DNA of 64,000 nucleotides from Eremomyces bilateralis CBS 781.70 (Eukaryota; Ascomycota; Dothideomycetes; Eremomycetales; Eremomycetaceae): positions 924,923 to 988,922 of the forward strand of contig NW_022985073.1 in the NCBI RefSeq assembly GCF_010015585.1. The letters run 5' to 3'. The position numbers and the translations under genes are program-made. A model generated the notes under the pieces. The model was not told the origin of the DNA. It saw only the letters and a list, made by a program, of their open reading frames with translations, and ran no database searches. Of this stretch, positions 34,800 through 46,497 are shown one piece after another (position 1 is the first letter of the stretch; each line of letters opens with the position of its first letter).

Positions 34800-35168
34800 G
34801 CGATAAAGGCTGATGACGAAGAGGACCTGAAGCGTACTAGGGCGCCCGATCCCACCACACGACGGCCACTACTTGATGTGGATACCCAGCGATTACAACT
34901 TCTTGTTCACGTGTAGTACATCGATGTATCAGCCGTGATTTGAGGAAGCATATTGATGATCGTTTTGGCGTGCCAGCTGTTGGGGCTCCTGTGAGACGAT
35001 CGAATTGCCGATTACCACCCGGTTATGCCATTTGGGGATTGGCCAGAGGTTGACGACATGGCTTTTAAGGATCTCATCCTCCAAACGATGAATCTAGACT
35101 CGACAATGCAGATCACCGCGCGTAAGGCTTCGGAACATCTATGGTTCGCGAGTTTGATTAGGTTGTAG
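34800..35168 (+). pseudogene. C-terminal half of a decayed fungal protein-kinase gene
   Basis: The most readable part is LACQLLGLL, a TGA at 34992-34994 where the family has Trp, then DDRIADYHPVMPFGDWPEV, FKDLI, MNLD, ITARKASEHLWF and a stop at 35166-35168. This is the end of the C-lobe in the same fungal kinase family as the piece at 28.7-29.4 kb: the family text there runs roughly C-Q-x-L-G-x-L-W-[DE]-D-R ... PFSEWPEV ... ITAREALEHxWF. Upstream, RLQLLVHV may be the RLQRQ region with further stops. The activation segment joining the two halves is missing. Same strand and correct order relative to the N-half. Confidence 0.7.
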
Positions 35169-35647
35169 AATGCGGACGTGGTTTGGTTGATTGTCCTTCG
35201 GGGGGGTGCAGACCACAATTCGGATTGTGTTTGAAGGAAACGCCTCTCGATGCTGGAGATCAAGACAACAACACCAGCACTTCCACTTAGCTTCAGTAAC
35301 TATTGTCTTTCCAATGATAAGTTGAAGTAAATTTAATGGAGAAGAGTGATTGGTACTGCATCTTTCAGTTTCAAAATCAGAATATTGTGGCAACGGTATA
35401 CACGTGACTATCACTGATGAGTAAGTCGCTATTTATTGTGTCATGATTGGCTGCAAGATGACTCGAGCCTTTGCTGGTGACCTGGCCCACCTGGTACTTG
35501 GGCGTCAACATCCACACATCGGGTGCCATTCTAATTATATTCATTTGAGATGCCAGAATTTCGAAATCAACTCTTCTAAGCTCTCTATAGCCTTAGACAG
35601 ATATCCATATCTACAGTTCTACGGAATATACGAGCCTCAAAATAACT
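35169..35647. other. Intergenic gap (479 bp)
   Basis: Between the kinase relic and HBS1; presumably the HBS1 promoter. The half nearest HBS1 is AT-rich. Nothing else recognised. Confidence 0.45.
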
Positions 35648-38388
35648 ATGTCGCATCGGCGAGTCAAAAACCTCGATTATGACGATGACGATTATTATGA
35701 GGAAGAGGGTTATGACGAGGCAGGCGGGGACGGTAAATCTTCATGTATCGGTGCTCAAAAACCACTTCCTAACATGATGATAAGGTCTCAGTGCGGAGGA
35801 CGAAGAGCAAATGCGAATAGGTGTTCAACGCGTCCGAGAAGGATTAGGTCCAGATCACAAGATCTCCGACAAGGACATTCAGGAAGCTCTATGGCATTAT
35901 TACTATGATGTGACCAAATCCGTGTCTTATCTTAAAAGTATAGATCCTGAACTGTGGTACGATATCGTAACTGACGATATGCAGACGCTCAGAAGCCCGC
36001 ACAGGCTACGCCAAAGCAGACCAAACCCGAGTCGAGATTTGATCAAGCAGCTAAGGTTGCAGCTAAGCAACACACGATACAAAAAGGTTGGTTCTTTCTC
36101 TCGTATATTGCTCTTCTCTAGTCGAGCAGACGATGGAGTCTATTGCTTGCCCGACTTAAGGTCAGTTGTTATGTCGTGGTTCGAGACTCAAACCAGAGAG
36201 GCTGTTGTTCTGAGTTGCGTTTGTGTGTAGAGCCATACTCCCTATACCCAGTCCCAGTTCCTAAGAAAAGACGCATTTCGAACTTCTTTTCCGATTGCCC
36301 ATGGCTCCAGGTCCCTCCGACACGGCAAGGTGCGATCGTGTCCATTAGCTCTAGTAGGAGGGAGACAGGCTTGCTGGGAGGGTCAGGAAAACCATCGAAG
36401 CTAGCGGCTCTCGCAGCTGCGCGTCGCAAGAAGCAAGCGGAAAGCTCTGTTCCGAAAGAGAATGCACCCTCGCATGAGCCGGATAGGTCGATCACCCTAC
36501 TCGACAAGCTGGGGTCGAAAAGGGAAGCAATATCCCCCGGAGTAGCCATCGAAGAAGAAAAGCCGGTCCCTATCCGCCACAAACCACCGACACCAAACGA
36601 AGCTCCGTCGGGCCCATCTGCTCTAGTGCCAGAGCCAGTGTCTGATGTGAAAGAACACGAATCCCAACCCGTTCTTGGGGTGTGCAATCAAGACGTCGGG
36701 AATGTAAAAGCTGATCCCTCCGCCTTTGCCAATGCTTTATTGGGAGCGACTTCGTCAAGGCGGTTATCGCAAGGCTCTACCCCTGAATCTAGCTCGAGTT
36801 TCGCTGTCTCCTACTTCCCGCTCAAATCTTTCGCTGGCCCTAGTCCCGACGATGTAGTCATCGCGGCTCAGTCGAAAGCCTCAATGGGTTCAGTAAAAAC
36901 GTTTGGGACCACCGACCAGAACTAACGATCGATCAGGACCCAAGGGCAAAACCGCGGCTACACAAGGCGGTAAGCCATCGGATGGAAACAAAATAGCTGA
37001 CGGCGTTGCGGCTCTGAAGATCAATGACCTGCCGAAGCCGAAGAGGAGGAAAGTTGATGTACTTGCCGAGCACAAGAAAGTCTCGGGGAAGAAATCGGCG
37101 AGCTTCGTCGTGATAGGTACGCTATTGGAGCCGTCACTCACGCCGTGTTCTGTGCTAAAACCTTTTGCCAGGACATGTTGACCACGGCAAAAGCACGCTT
37201 ATGGGCAGATTGCTCCTTGACCTGAACGTCATCACCCAACGCTCTCTTGACAAGCTCCAGAAAGAGGCGAATACACTGAAAAAATCCTCATTTGCCCTGG
37301 CCTTTATCATGGACTCCAACAAGGACGAACGAGAACGGGGCATTACCGTCGACATCGCGACCTCACACTTCTCCACTGACAGCACTAACTACACCATCCT
37401 CGACGCTCCCGGTCACCAGGACTTCGTACCCAACATGATCGCTGGTGCCGCCCAAGCGGACTTTTCAATTTTGGTGGTTGATGCAAGCCCGAATAGCTTT
37501 GAGTCTGGCATTCGAGGCCAGACGCACGAGCATGCACTCATTGTCCGGAGCATGGGAGCATCGAACATTATCGTCGCAGTCAACAAGATGGACGCTGCCC
37601 ATTGGTTGCAAGACCGGTTCAACGAGATCCGGGAGCAGATGACCGGTTTTCTTACGAAAGTTGGCTTCAAGCCCGAGAACCTGGTGTTCGTGCCCCTCAG
37701 CGGCCTGACAGGCGACAACGTTTCCAAACGGCGAGACGACGCAGACGTGAAATGGTACACAGGCCCCACGCTCGTCAATGCACTCGATTCTATAGCGCCG
37801 ACGGAACGAGCGATCGAGAAGCCGCTTCGGCTCGAGGTATTCGACATATCAACGGACAGCCAACTATACCCAGTCAGTATCAGCGGACGGCTTACAGCTG
37901 GAAACATGCAGGTCGGGGACGACGTCATTGCCATGCCAAGCGGTGATACCGCCATTATTCAGGGAATCACCATCGAGGGAAACGACGTCGACTGGGCCGT
38001 CGCCGGCTCCATCGCCACGGTCCATCTCTCCGGCGTCGACGCCGAACACCTCCGCCAAGGAGACATCATCTGCGCTCGCGACTCCCCGGCGCAGAACGTG
38101 CGAACTTTCCAGGCGAAGATTCTGGCGTTCGAGCAAGTGCTGCCGATGTTCGTGGAGGTACACGCCGGGACGATGAGCCGCGAGGGGCAGGTCAAAATGC
38201 CGTTGGTGGCGCTGCTCGACGAGCGGACGGGTGACGTCAAGAAGAAGCGGCCGAAGGTGTTGAATGGCGGGGAGGTGGGGAGGGTGGAGGTAGAGTTTGG
38301 CGATGAGAAAGGGGCGCCGGTGGAGAAGGGGCGGAGGGTGGTGTTGCGGTATGAGGGGAGGACGATCGCGGCCGGCTTGGTAGAATGA
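35648..38388 (+). CDS. HBS1: HBS1-type ribosome-rescue GTPase
   Basis: Six exons: 35648..35732, 35785..35937, 35985..36086, 36258..36887, 36937..37116 and 37172..38388; 788 residues. The start MSHRRVKNLDYDDDDYY and the following EQMRIGVQRVREGLG...YLK helix form the Hbs1 N-terminal domain. A long linker (FFSDCPWLQVP, KLAALAAARRKK) leads to an EF-Tu/eRF3-like GTPase: GHVDHGKST (about residues 384-392, formed across the exon 5-6 junction), DAPGH and NKMD, then two beta-barrel domains. With Dom34/Pelota it splits stalled ribosomes. Intron 4 is 171 bp, much longer than the others, with several in-frame AG acceptors, which matters because many fungi make HBS1 and SKI7 forms from one gene. Confidence 0.93.
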
Positions 38389-38505
38389 TGGAAGGGATGC
38401 TGCCGTACTCTTGGAATGAAATCACGCGTAACGAGCTGTAGACTCTTTGCATATATTAGACAGAAATACACTTGTGGGTATCTTGAAGATATTCGCAACT
38501 TGAAA

Positions 38506-39362
38506 CTATGCTTCGCGGCGGCCATCGATACCGCTGGTGCCCTCTGAAACGCCCTCCTGTTTGCCTGCATCTTCGCTCTCCCCCTCACCATCCCCTTCGC
38601 CATCCTGTTTGCCCTCCTTTTTGCCTTCTTCCTCTTTGCCCTCCTTTTCGCCCCCCTCTTCGCCCTCTATGCCTCCCTCATCGCTGTCCTCATCGCCGTC
38701 CCCTTCGCTCTTCTCATTGGCTTCCGGCTCGATCCCTACGAACTGTCCACCACTGAAGTCGACACCAAGGTTCCTTCTCAAGTGCGCCCTTTGATACTGC
38801 ACTGCGTTCAGACTGCCTAACTGAGTATGATCTAATAAATCAGTCCCGTCCCGGGCTTGTGCTGCAGTGTCCTTAGAGTGCCTACGGCGTACTACAATTG
38901 CGCCCCGTTTATCCGGCTTCTTTCTCGTGCTCCAGGACATTGACTGTTCCCGCACGCCGCAAGACTTTATCTGGCCGTCGCTGTTCCTAGTACTTGAGTC
39001 TCTGTCGGTTCTACTGCCATCAGGTTGCGAATTAGAAATAGAACTAGAGTCAGAATTTTGGGCTCGCGGTTGTTTCTTAGTATAAGATGTAGTATGCTGC
39101 GCGAAGAAGATCTCCCGCTCTCCTCTGGTTACGCTGCGTTTGGAGCGCTGTCCAGAAGGACTCAAGAGATACAGACACATCGGCCACGGAGTACGACACC
39201 GACTGGTTTGCAAGGATCTCTCTTTAGGCGGTACTGTGTACCATATGGAGGTAGTACCAAATAGTAGAGAGGTAAGACATTATGCATCTCTGTCTCCTCG
39301 TAAATGGTCATGATAAATGGCCTATGACGACGGCGCTTCACAAACGGACTCATAGCTTCCAT
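38506..39362 (-). CDS. Uncharacterised protein with acidic Gly/Glu/Lys-rich tail
   Basis: Not recognised. The model takes exons 39258..39362 and 38506..39147 (248 residues), with a GTACTA donor and a GGACAG acceptor; the intron is the least certain part. The start MEAMSPFVKRRRHRPFIMTIYEE is basic. The middle is serine-rich and polar, followed by a protein-like stretch (DLLDHTQLGSLNAVQYQRAHLRRNLGVDFSGGQFVGIE). The last ~70 residues are almost only Gly, Glu, Asp and Lys in short repeats (EGDGEGE, EEGKKEG). The basic head and acidic tail suggest a nuclear or nucleolar disordered protein, but this is only composition. Its 3' end is about 120 bp from HBS1, convergent. Confidence 0.45.
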
Positions 39363-40369
39363 AGTAAAAGACACCAGTGATATAGAAGGTGATGAAAAGG
39401 AATGAAATAAATTCAAGGCGGCGGAGTTAAACTTGGACAGGTGATAGAAAATTCCAAACGGGGAAGTCTTGAAGGGGGTGAAGCATTCAGAAAAGACGAA
39501 AGGGATATCTAACCGTGAAGTACACCGGAGCATCGAAACTGTTTGGTCTCTGCCTTGCTTTGCCACTCTAGAAATGACCGATTGCTAAACTCCATGCTCC
39601 TTTTGATACAGTAGATCGTATGCCCCTATTTATACTTTCCAGCGGCTGGAGGAGGCCACACTGGGATGTGACACCTTTTGTCACCAGTATGGATACTCGA
39701 CCTGCCCAACTTGCCCACTGTCAGTGTCTCCAGAATGTCGTGAAACTCGACCACCAAGGAACTTCTAGGTTAGTGTTAACACTTGACCTGTGAGAGGGTC
39801 GATCAATGGGATGAAGATCTTATTTGATACAATCTCGTTACCTCGACCAGCAGATTGAGAATGCGACTGGTCACAAGGAGAGGCTAAACCGGGGACTTCG
39901 CCAAGAACTGGGGGCCGGCTGCCCAGTGTCGGGCTGATCGGCGCCATAGGCCCCGCGATTCAGCGGTAGGCCCGCCATGGGGCCCAGCGAAGCCAGCGAA
40001 GCCAGCGATAGGCCCGCGGGATCGGCAGTGCAGTCCAGCAAACGAAACAACTCCAGATTCCAGAACCTCCTGTAGGCAAATGATATTACGGTATGTGTCG
40101 CAAGAGTCAGTTGCGCGGAAACGTCATGGTTGGGGAAGCACCGACGAGAATGTAAAACCGGAACCATTCCAGCTCTTGACCGTTTCTTGTTTCGTAGACA
40201 CGTTCAATCATCTTCATCTTCACTTCTCATACCAGTATCTGGTGCATTTCTGACATCGTATCCTCTCCAAATCACCTACCAATCTCGCCTCATCACACCC
40301 ACCACCCGCTACAGCATCTTGCACAGGCACATGGAGTCCCTCGGCGCATGAGGCGCACGATCAGCACAG
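39363..40369. promoter_or_regulatory. Divergent intergenic region before TCO89
   Basis: About 1.0 kb. Contains a GC-rich island with tandem AGCCAGCGA units and three related TAGGCCC-GC words (39945-40017). A six-codon upstream frame (ATG at 40331, MESLGA) precedes the TCO89 start. Confidence 0.45.
39983..40009. repeat. Short minisatellite, three 9-bp units
   Basis: Three near-perfect copies of AGCCAGCGA in a GC-rich patch, flanked on both sides by TAGGCCCGC words. Confidence 0.7.
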
Positions 40370-42433
40370 ATGTCTCCCAATCAGGATGACCCCCAATCCC
40401 AAGATTCCCAACCGAAGCAATCCTCCAAACGCCCTGCCCTATTGCGGAATCCATCCTCCTCGTCGTATGTTTCCCGATCATTGTCTGGAGGAGAACAGTC
40501 GTCTACTTCGCATCGACAGTCCCATTACAAACCACAACGTCATGTTGTTGGCAAGCGCAACGCCTCCACCAAAAACCTCAATGGCCTGAAGCCGGTCCCG
40601 CTCCACCTCGACGGCGGAGCCGACGCTTCATCGAAGTCCGCGCGACTGGAAGTGCACCATCGGTCGCTCTCCGGAAACCTTGTCCAGACCCCTCAAGAAA
40701 GTCCGCGTGCACATCACCACGTAGAGAGACTTCATATTCACCGACCGGGCATGAAACGAAACGCTTCAGCGCATGCAGTTGGCATGCGGAAGAACCATTC
40801 CACCTCACACCTCCCGCGACATGGTTCCTCGAAAAATATCGTGAAGGCTGCAGCGAAAGCAGGTCTCGCTCCAGTACAGAAGGCAAAGCACCATATCCCT
40901 CCGACCAAACAGCCTCACCCGACTGTACGATTCGATATAGGCGATGAACTGGAGCGAGAAGACGATCAAGAATGGACTGAAGATAGTAATTCGCAGTCGC
41001 CGGAAACAACGCGCGACCACACAAGAAGTAATTCCGTGGTATTAGAGCGCGAAGCTGGAGACACCAGGAGTGCTCAACGGGAAGCCCTAACCCCACAGCC
41101 TACGTACGACGGTACCTCTCACGATGAATGGCATCTCATCAACCAGACTGCCTCTACCCCGAATCTCCCTACCCAAGCCGTGCCTTCGGCAAGCCGTGTC
41201 CCTTCCGCCCGTCCTGCTGACGCCGACATCCTTACCTCACGACTCCTACAACGCTCATCACAACACCACCACCCTGCCCCTCCCCAAATAACCCCCATCA
41301 CAGCCAGCGACGTCCGCCACGATCCACGCCCAGTCATCGCCAGCACCCGACCCCAAGACACTCGAATCCTCTCCCAGAGCCAGTCCAGCACCCTCGCAGG
41401 CACCCCGTCCGGTCCCGGCAGCGAACTCGTTTCCCGCTTTATCAATGGCGCCGGCGGTTCCTCCGGAGCCACGGACCAGCACAGCAGCTTCTTCCCGCCC
41501 CGGCCGACTCCCACATCCGACGGAGCGTCTCGACGAAGCGTTGATTCCGATGTCTCAGACAGCGATGATGGCGCCGTCGCGACAGCCCCAGCACACCGGC
41601 GCACGGTCTCGGCAAAAGCCAGCACCGGCACCACCGGAGCAGCAGTCACGGCCCCGCCCGACACGAACAATCCACTACACCAGTCGCGCACGCAGCAAAA
41701 ACTATGGTTGCAGCGCGCGAGCTCGAACCTCGAGCCGATGAAGAACATCCCTACGATCATCCCAAGGACGATGACGGGGCCGCTTCTTCTGCCCCTATCT
41801 GCGGCTAGTAGCGCCTACGGATCCGGATATCCAGGGTCTGGGCCTGGGGGGAGTCCCGGGGGCGGGGGGCGGCGGCGGATCGATCCGCGGCTGCAGAGGC
41901 AGTTCGACCAGGTCGCGGGGGAGTATGCAGGCGTTCGACGGTTCCGCGATCCGATTGCGGAAGGGCTAGCACGGGTGATGGTGCGTGTTGGCGAGAAGCA
42001 GAAGCCGACGACGAACGGCGTCAAAGGCCCGGGACGGGGCGCCGATGGCCGTGGGCATACGCAGGGGAATCGGAGCGTCGCGAGCGTGGCTTCGGGGTTC
42101 CTTGATGACGAGCTCGGGGAGGATGAGACGCACCATGGGCGAAAAGATCGGGAACGGCGGGAACAAGCGAGACGATCACAGGGGGCGGAGCAGACGGCAC
42201 GGCATCCGCAGTCGAAGCAAGCCACTCCAGAGCAGCAAGACAGGAAGGTGCGGGACCCGGGAGGCTCGAGAAGATCACGTGTCTCGTTCGAGCTACCGCC
42301 TGATGGAGAAGGGGAATCGACCACCCCGAGAGAGGAAAACGGGGAGCGGGACCGCGAAAGGGAACGCGAGAGGGAGAGGGAGGCGTATGACGTGTGTCGG
42401 AGGCTGTGGGAGATTCAGGTTGGGAGGGGATAG
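40370..42433 (+). CDS. TCO89: TORC1 subunit TCO89-like protein
   Basis: A single exon of 687 residues, largely disordered (Ser, Pro, His, Gly). Short conserved blocks in the order expected of the fungal TCO89 family are visible: KRPALLRNPSSSS, basic RNASTKNL-type repeats, TVRFDIGDELE...DQEWTEDS, NQTASTPNLP, SRLLQRSSQ, ELVSRFINGAG and RTQQKLWLQRASSNLE. TCO89 is a non-essential, low-complexity subunit of TOR complex 1 at the vacuole, linked to stress and glucose signalling. The C-terminus has a glycine-rich patch and a run of alternating Arg/Glu (RERERERE), which may form a single helix. Identification rests on block order rather than overall similarity. Confidence 0.72.
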   Translation: MSPNQDDPQSQDSQPKQSSKRPALLRNPSSSSYVSRSLSGGEQSSTSHRQSHYKPQRHVVGKRNASTKNLNGLKPVPLHLDGGADASSKSARLEVHHRSLSGNLVQTPQESPRAHHHVERLHIHRPGMKRNASAHAVGMRKNHSTSHLPRHGSSKNIVKAAAKAGLAPVQKAKHHIPPTKQPHPTVRFDIGDELEREDDQEWTEDSNSQSPETTRDHTRSNSVVLEREAGDTRSAQREALTPQPTYDGTSHDEWHLINQTASTPNLPTQAVPSASRVPSARPADADILTSRLLQRSSQHHHPAPPQITPITASDVRHDPRPVIASTRPQDTRILSQSQSSTLAGTPSGPGSELVSRFINGAGGSSGATDQHSSFFPPRPTPTSDGASRRSVDSDVSDSDDGAVATAPAHRRTVSAKASTGTTGAAVTAPPDTNNPLHQSRTQQKLWLQRASSNLEPMKNIPTIIPRTMTGPLLLPLSAASSAYGSGYPGSGPGGSPGGGGRRRIDPRLQRQFDQVAGEYAGVRRFRDPIAEGLARVMVRVGEKQKPTTNGVKGPGRGADGRGHTQGNRSVASVASGFLDDELGEDETHHGRKDRERREQARRSQGAEQTARHPQSKQATPEQQDRKVRDPGGSRRSRVSFELPPDGEGESTTPREENGERDREREREREREAYDVCRRLWEIQVGRG

Positions 42434-43875
42434 ATCATGACGGATATTGTGTTCAAGCGCCGTGTACGGAGTAAAGGGTACGTATGTGTAAATCGATCCT
42501 TCGGAAGTTCATATGGATTATAGATCCAAGTTGTGACATTGGGATAAATGGTAAAGGCACCAAGAAAGCTGTCGGCTTTCTAATCTGTCTACTGTAATAC
42601 GATGCCTTCTGAAGGGACTATTGGCGAGCAAAGTTCATACCCCAGCTCATTGATGGCCTTGCCGTTGCTTGACCCTTTACGTCTGTTTTTGAAGGCCACA
42701 TACAACGTATTTCACAAGGTAAAGGACCAATTATAGGAAATATCAAGTATCTTCGAGCTTCACACCCTATGGCATGGCAAGGGCAGAAACACATACTTTT
42801 CGTCCGATCACATCAGTGCAAATAAGGTAAGCCATTTCATTCAGACCTTCTCAGTTCTCATCCTGTAATTTTCCACCGGATGCAACTCAATGATGTCAAT
42901 AACCATCAAGTTTCTAGCTATTCTGGCGCAATTGATTTCCAACTTGATAACTGGGCATCCCAGTCCTACCATAGCACATCTGCCAACCGCTTACAGCATA
43001 GGTCCCGCACTTCCGCGCGATACGGCCGTTGCGCCGTCTGGCTTGCCGATCACCTTTGCCGTTATGCCGTTCACCCAGGTCTTGAGGTACATTTCACCCC
43101 AAAACTAAAATCTCACTATTAATAATACTCTTGAAGAACGCCCGATAATCAACGTACGAAGACCCTGTTGTCCTCGATGCCATTGGTTAGGTTGTCCAGA
43201 GATGGGCAGAGACTCACGATGGTCGACCAAATGCCGGTAACAGCAGCCAGCTGGAGAATCAGTATGGCGTCACCAGCTAGTCTTGAGTCTGATGGAGCTG
43301 TATCCATATGTCATCTCTTTATGCAATTCCAGTCGCAAGATCTACCTACACAATTGCCATTGGGGGGGATCTTTGACATGCCACTAACCCTTCGTTCCGT
43401 CTAACTTTAATCGTGGGGTGGCATGAAGCTCAAGCACAACACCGCACGCCCTTTACAGAACGCGGCAACCAAAGTGGATACTAGAGGATTAATGGGACCA
43501 GGAAATGAGTCAGTCTACGATCCCATGGATGTTTGAACTGTTCAGACTTTAACGTTCAAAAGACAACAGGTCTTGCCACAAAGTCTGCGAATCGAACATC
43601 AGTACAGTGTTTTGGTGTTTAAGAAAAAGAGGGACGGATATTAATTCTCGTCGCGTCTTGAGAAAACTTCCTAGTCATATATGAATACCGCAAATATCGC
43701 CGATGTTCCAAACGATATAAAAAGGAGAGCTGGACCGCACAGCTTAATGATGACATAGTCAATCGTCTACATTTCTATACCACCAAACGGCCTTTCCGAG
43801 TCAATTGGCCTCGTTTCGCATTACTAGACTTCCAGTCAGTTTGAAACTCTTCATGCGTGGAAGCAGATATCACCA
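42434..43875. other. Intergenic gap (1.44 kb)
   Basis: Downstream of TCO89 and upstream of the MFS gene. A 71-codon frame at 42893-43108 starts with a secretion-signal-like stretch (MSITIKFLAILAQLISNLI), but nothing else supports a gene. The last 150 bp before the MFS start are AT-rich. Confidence 0.4.
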
Positions 43876-46497
43876 ATGTCATCGAAACTTTCCGAGCGAG
43901 AAGACGTGGAGGCGAAGGTCTCGCCGTCAGAGCCCCTGAGCCCAACCGTCGCTTCATCCCTCTCCACAGGCGAGGGGCATGTCATCGAGGAAACACCCTC
44001 CCACGCACTTGAATCGGCCCCGGGGCGGCCCCGTGCCCTCAGCGGAACCCAGAGCATCCACAATACCCGCTCTTATGGCGGCGAAGACGGGTATGCTTTG
44101 CATCAAGAGGAGGAGACGGTCACTGCCATTGATGGGGTGGTAGACCCCGAGAAGATATTCGAAGTTCACTGGGAGGGCGGTGACTCGGACCCCATGAATC
44201 CGCGGAGCATGAGCAAAGCGCGCAAATGGCTTATCGTGGCCATTGTCAGCATGAGTTCGACGTGCGTGGCGTGTGCATCGTCGCTGTATGTGGGTTCGTA
44301 CGGCCAGCTCATGAAGGAATTCAACTCCTCCCGTATAGTGGTGACGATAGGACTGTCGCTTTTCGTCGCCGGGTTGGGTGTGGGCCCGATGATCTTGAGC
44401 CCGCTGTCCGAATTTTATGGACGGAGGCCTGTCTACCTGGTTAGCTATTCGTTCTTTTTCATCTGGCTGATTCCGTGCGCGGTGTCGAAGAATATGGCGA
44501 CGATGCTGGTCGCGAGGTTCCTGGATGGATTTTCCGGAAGCGCGTTCTTGTCCGTGGCAGGCGGAACGGTGGGAGATATATTCAATAGGCATGATCTTAG
44601 CATGCCTATGATGATATATGCAGCGTCCCCATTTTTAGGGTGAGTGGCGCGAACCTGTTGCTACCGTTAGAAGGCACTAACGATATACAACAGACCACAG
44701 CTTGGACCATTGATGAGCGGTTTCATCAACCAGTATACTAACTGGCGCTGGACCTTCTATACTGCGCTCATCTGGGCCGGGTTTCAGCTTGCTGCGATAG
44801 TTCTGCTCGTCCCAGAGACTTACCATCCAGTATTGCTACGTCGCAAAGCGCGACAGTTGCGAAAAGAGACGACGGATGATAGATGGCAAGCGCCGATTGA
44901 GAAGATGGAACGCAGCATTCTTCGCACCGTCATGTGGAGTTGCATCCGGCCCTTCCAACTGCTGGTCCTCGAGCCCATGTGCCTCAACCTTTGCATCATC
45001 TCCTCTCTCCTACTTGGAATCGTCTACCTCTTCTTCGGCGCCTTTCCCCTGGTCTTCCAAAACAATCACGGAATGACCCTCTCCCAGTCGGGCCTGACCT
45101 TCCTTGGGCTCTTGGTGGGAATGCTCTTCGGAATCGCTACCGATCCCTTTTGGCGGGCCAATTACCGCCGTCTCATTCGGAAAGGCGAGAAGAAAGGGGG
45201 AGAGAAAGGGGGATCTGAGCCTGAATACCGACTCCCGCCGACTATTCTTGGTGCTATCATGGTTCCAATAGGACTATTCGGTAAGTTTGCCCTGGCTCTT
45301 TCTCTTTTGGATTCCCAGTTCTCTACACTTGTTTCCCCCCGTTGCGAATATTCTCCGGCGCCACCATTTAATAGAAGACTATGTACTTCATAGGGTAGAA
45401 GGAATCCACATCTCGTATCTGCACCCTCCCGAAGCCTAGGACCAGACAACTACTGCAGCTCGCCAAAAGCAGGACACGGCTCATTTTAAACTCATCTATA
45501 GAATGTTCGCTGATCTTTGGCTCTTTCTAGGATTTGGATGGACAACATTCCCCCGGGTAAGTGCTCTGACCTCTTCTGCAACCATTATATCCTAGTGGCT
45601 AACCCTTGCATCATCTGTAGGTACATTGGATAGGTACGTACATGTACATCCAACTCCACCTGTGACGGCACGATGCAGAGGAACATGCATACTTTCAATA
45701 CGATTGCATGCCCTGGGGCCGTTGTGTCGATCAAAGACTGTTTTGAGTCCTCATAGTGTCGAAATAGGCTAACCCAACACTCCACTGCGCAGTGCCAATA
45801 ATCTTCTCTGCCGTGTTTGGCTTTGGGTGAGTGACGTGTCCATCTCCTTCAGACCTCTTGATCCTCACCCCACATAGCGGTGAAGGGTCTACCGCAAACA
45901 GTCTGCTAACGGTGATGGGCAGGAACATCCTCTGCTTCTCCGGAATCTTCACATTCCTGGTCGATTGCGTAGGTCTACATATTTTGATAGCCGCTTGCGG
46001 TTCAGGGGCGCGCCCGGACCCCGTATGTACCTGCCTACTGACATGATGCATTGTAGTATCCGCTTTACGCCGCGAGTGCCCTTGCAGCGAACAGCTTTGC
46101 GCGATCGGGCTTCGCAGCCGCTTTCCCGCTGTTCGGTGTCCAGATGTATGAGAGTAAGTAATTCCGCAGTCCATATCTTTGAAGGCGTTGGGGATATCGA
46201 TGGACTCCTTTTAGTGGCGCAGTGGCGCATTTCTAGGTTTCTGCTATCGGACGCTCGAATCATCGCGCTAACTCTATCGATACAGAACTTGGATATCAAT
46301 GGGCGACGTCATTACTCGCATTTCTTTCTTTAGTCATGGCACCGTACGTCTCTCGAGCTAGAACCGTCCACTAATAACGAACCTTCCATTTGGAATCCCA
46401 TGCTAACGAGTGCTACGAGGGATGCAGGTTTCCATATCTATTCTTCAAGTACGGCAAGAAAATTCGGGGTAGGAGTAGGTTCGCAACAAACGTATAA
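43876..46497 (+). CDS. MFS drug/polyamine-type transporter (DHA1-like)
   Basis: Nine exons: 43876..44639, 44694..45280, 45531..45556, 45621..45633, 45793..45826, 45923..45968, 46057..46153, 46286..46343 and 46428..46497; 564 residues, all junctions in frame. After a ~110-residue cytosolic tail come 12 predicted helices. DHA1 markers include PMNPRSMSKARKW, the GRRPVYLVSY motif between helices 2 and 3, ARFLDGFSGSAFLSVAGG and NWRWTFYTALIWAG. Exon 4 is only 13 nt, encoding VHWI plus one base. The 3' half is split into small exons by introns of 64-250 bp, whereas the 5' half is nearly intron-free. Likely a plasma-membrane proton antiporter; substrate unknown. Confidence 0.85.

Noticed and set aside
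42893-43108. Possible small secreted protein
   Set aside because: The N-terminus is signal-like, but there are no paired cysteines, no family match and no splice or promoter support.
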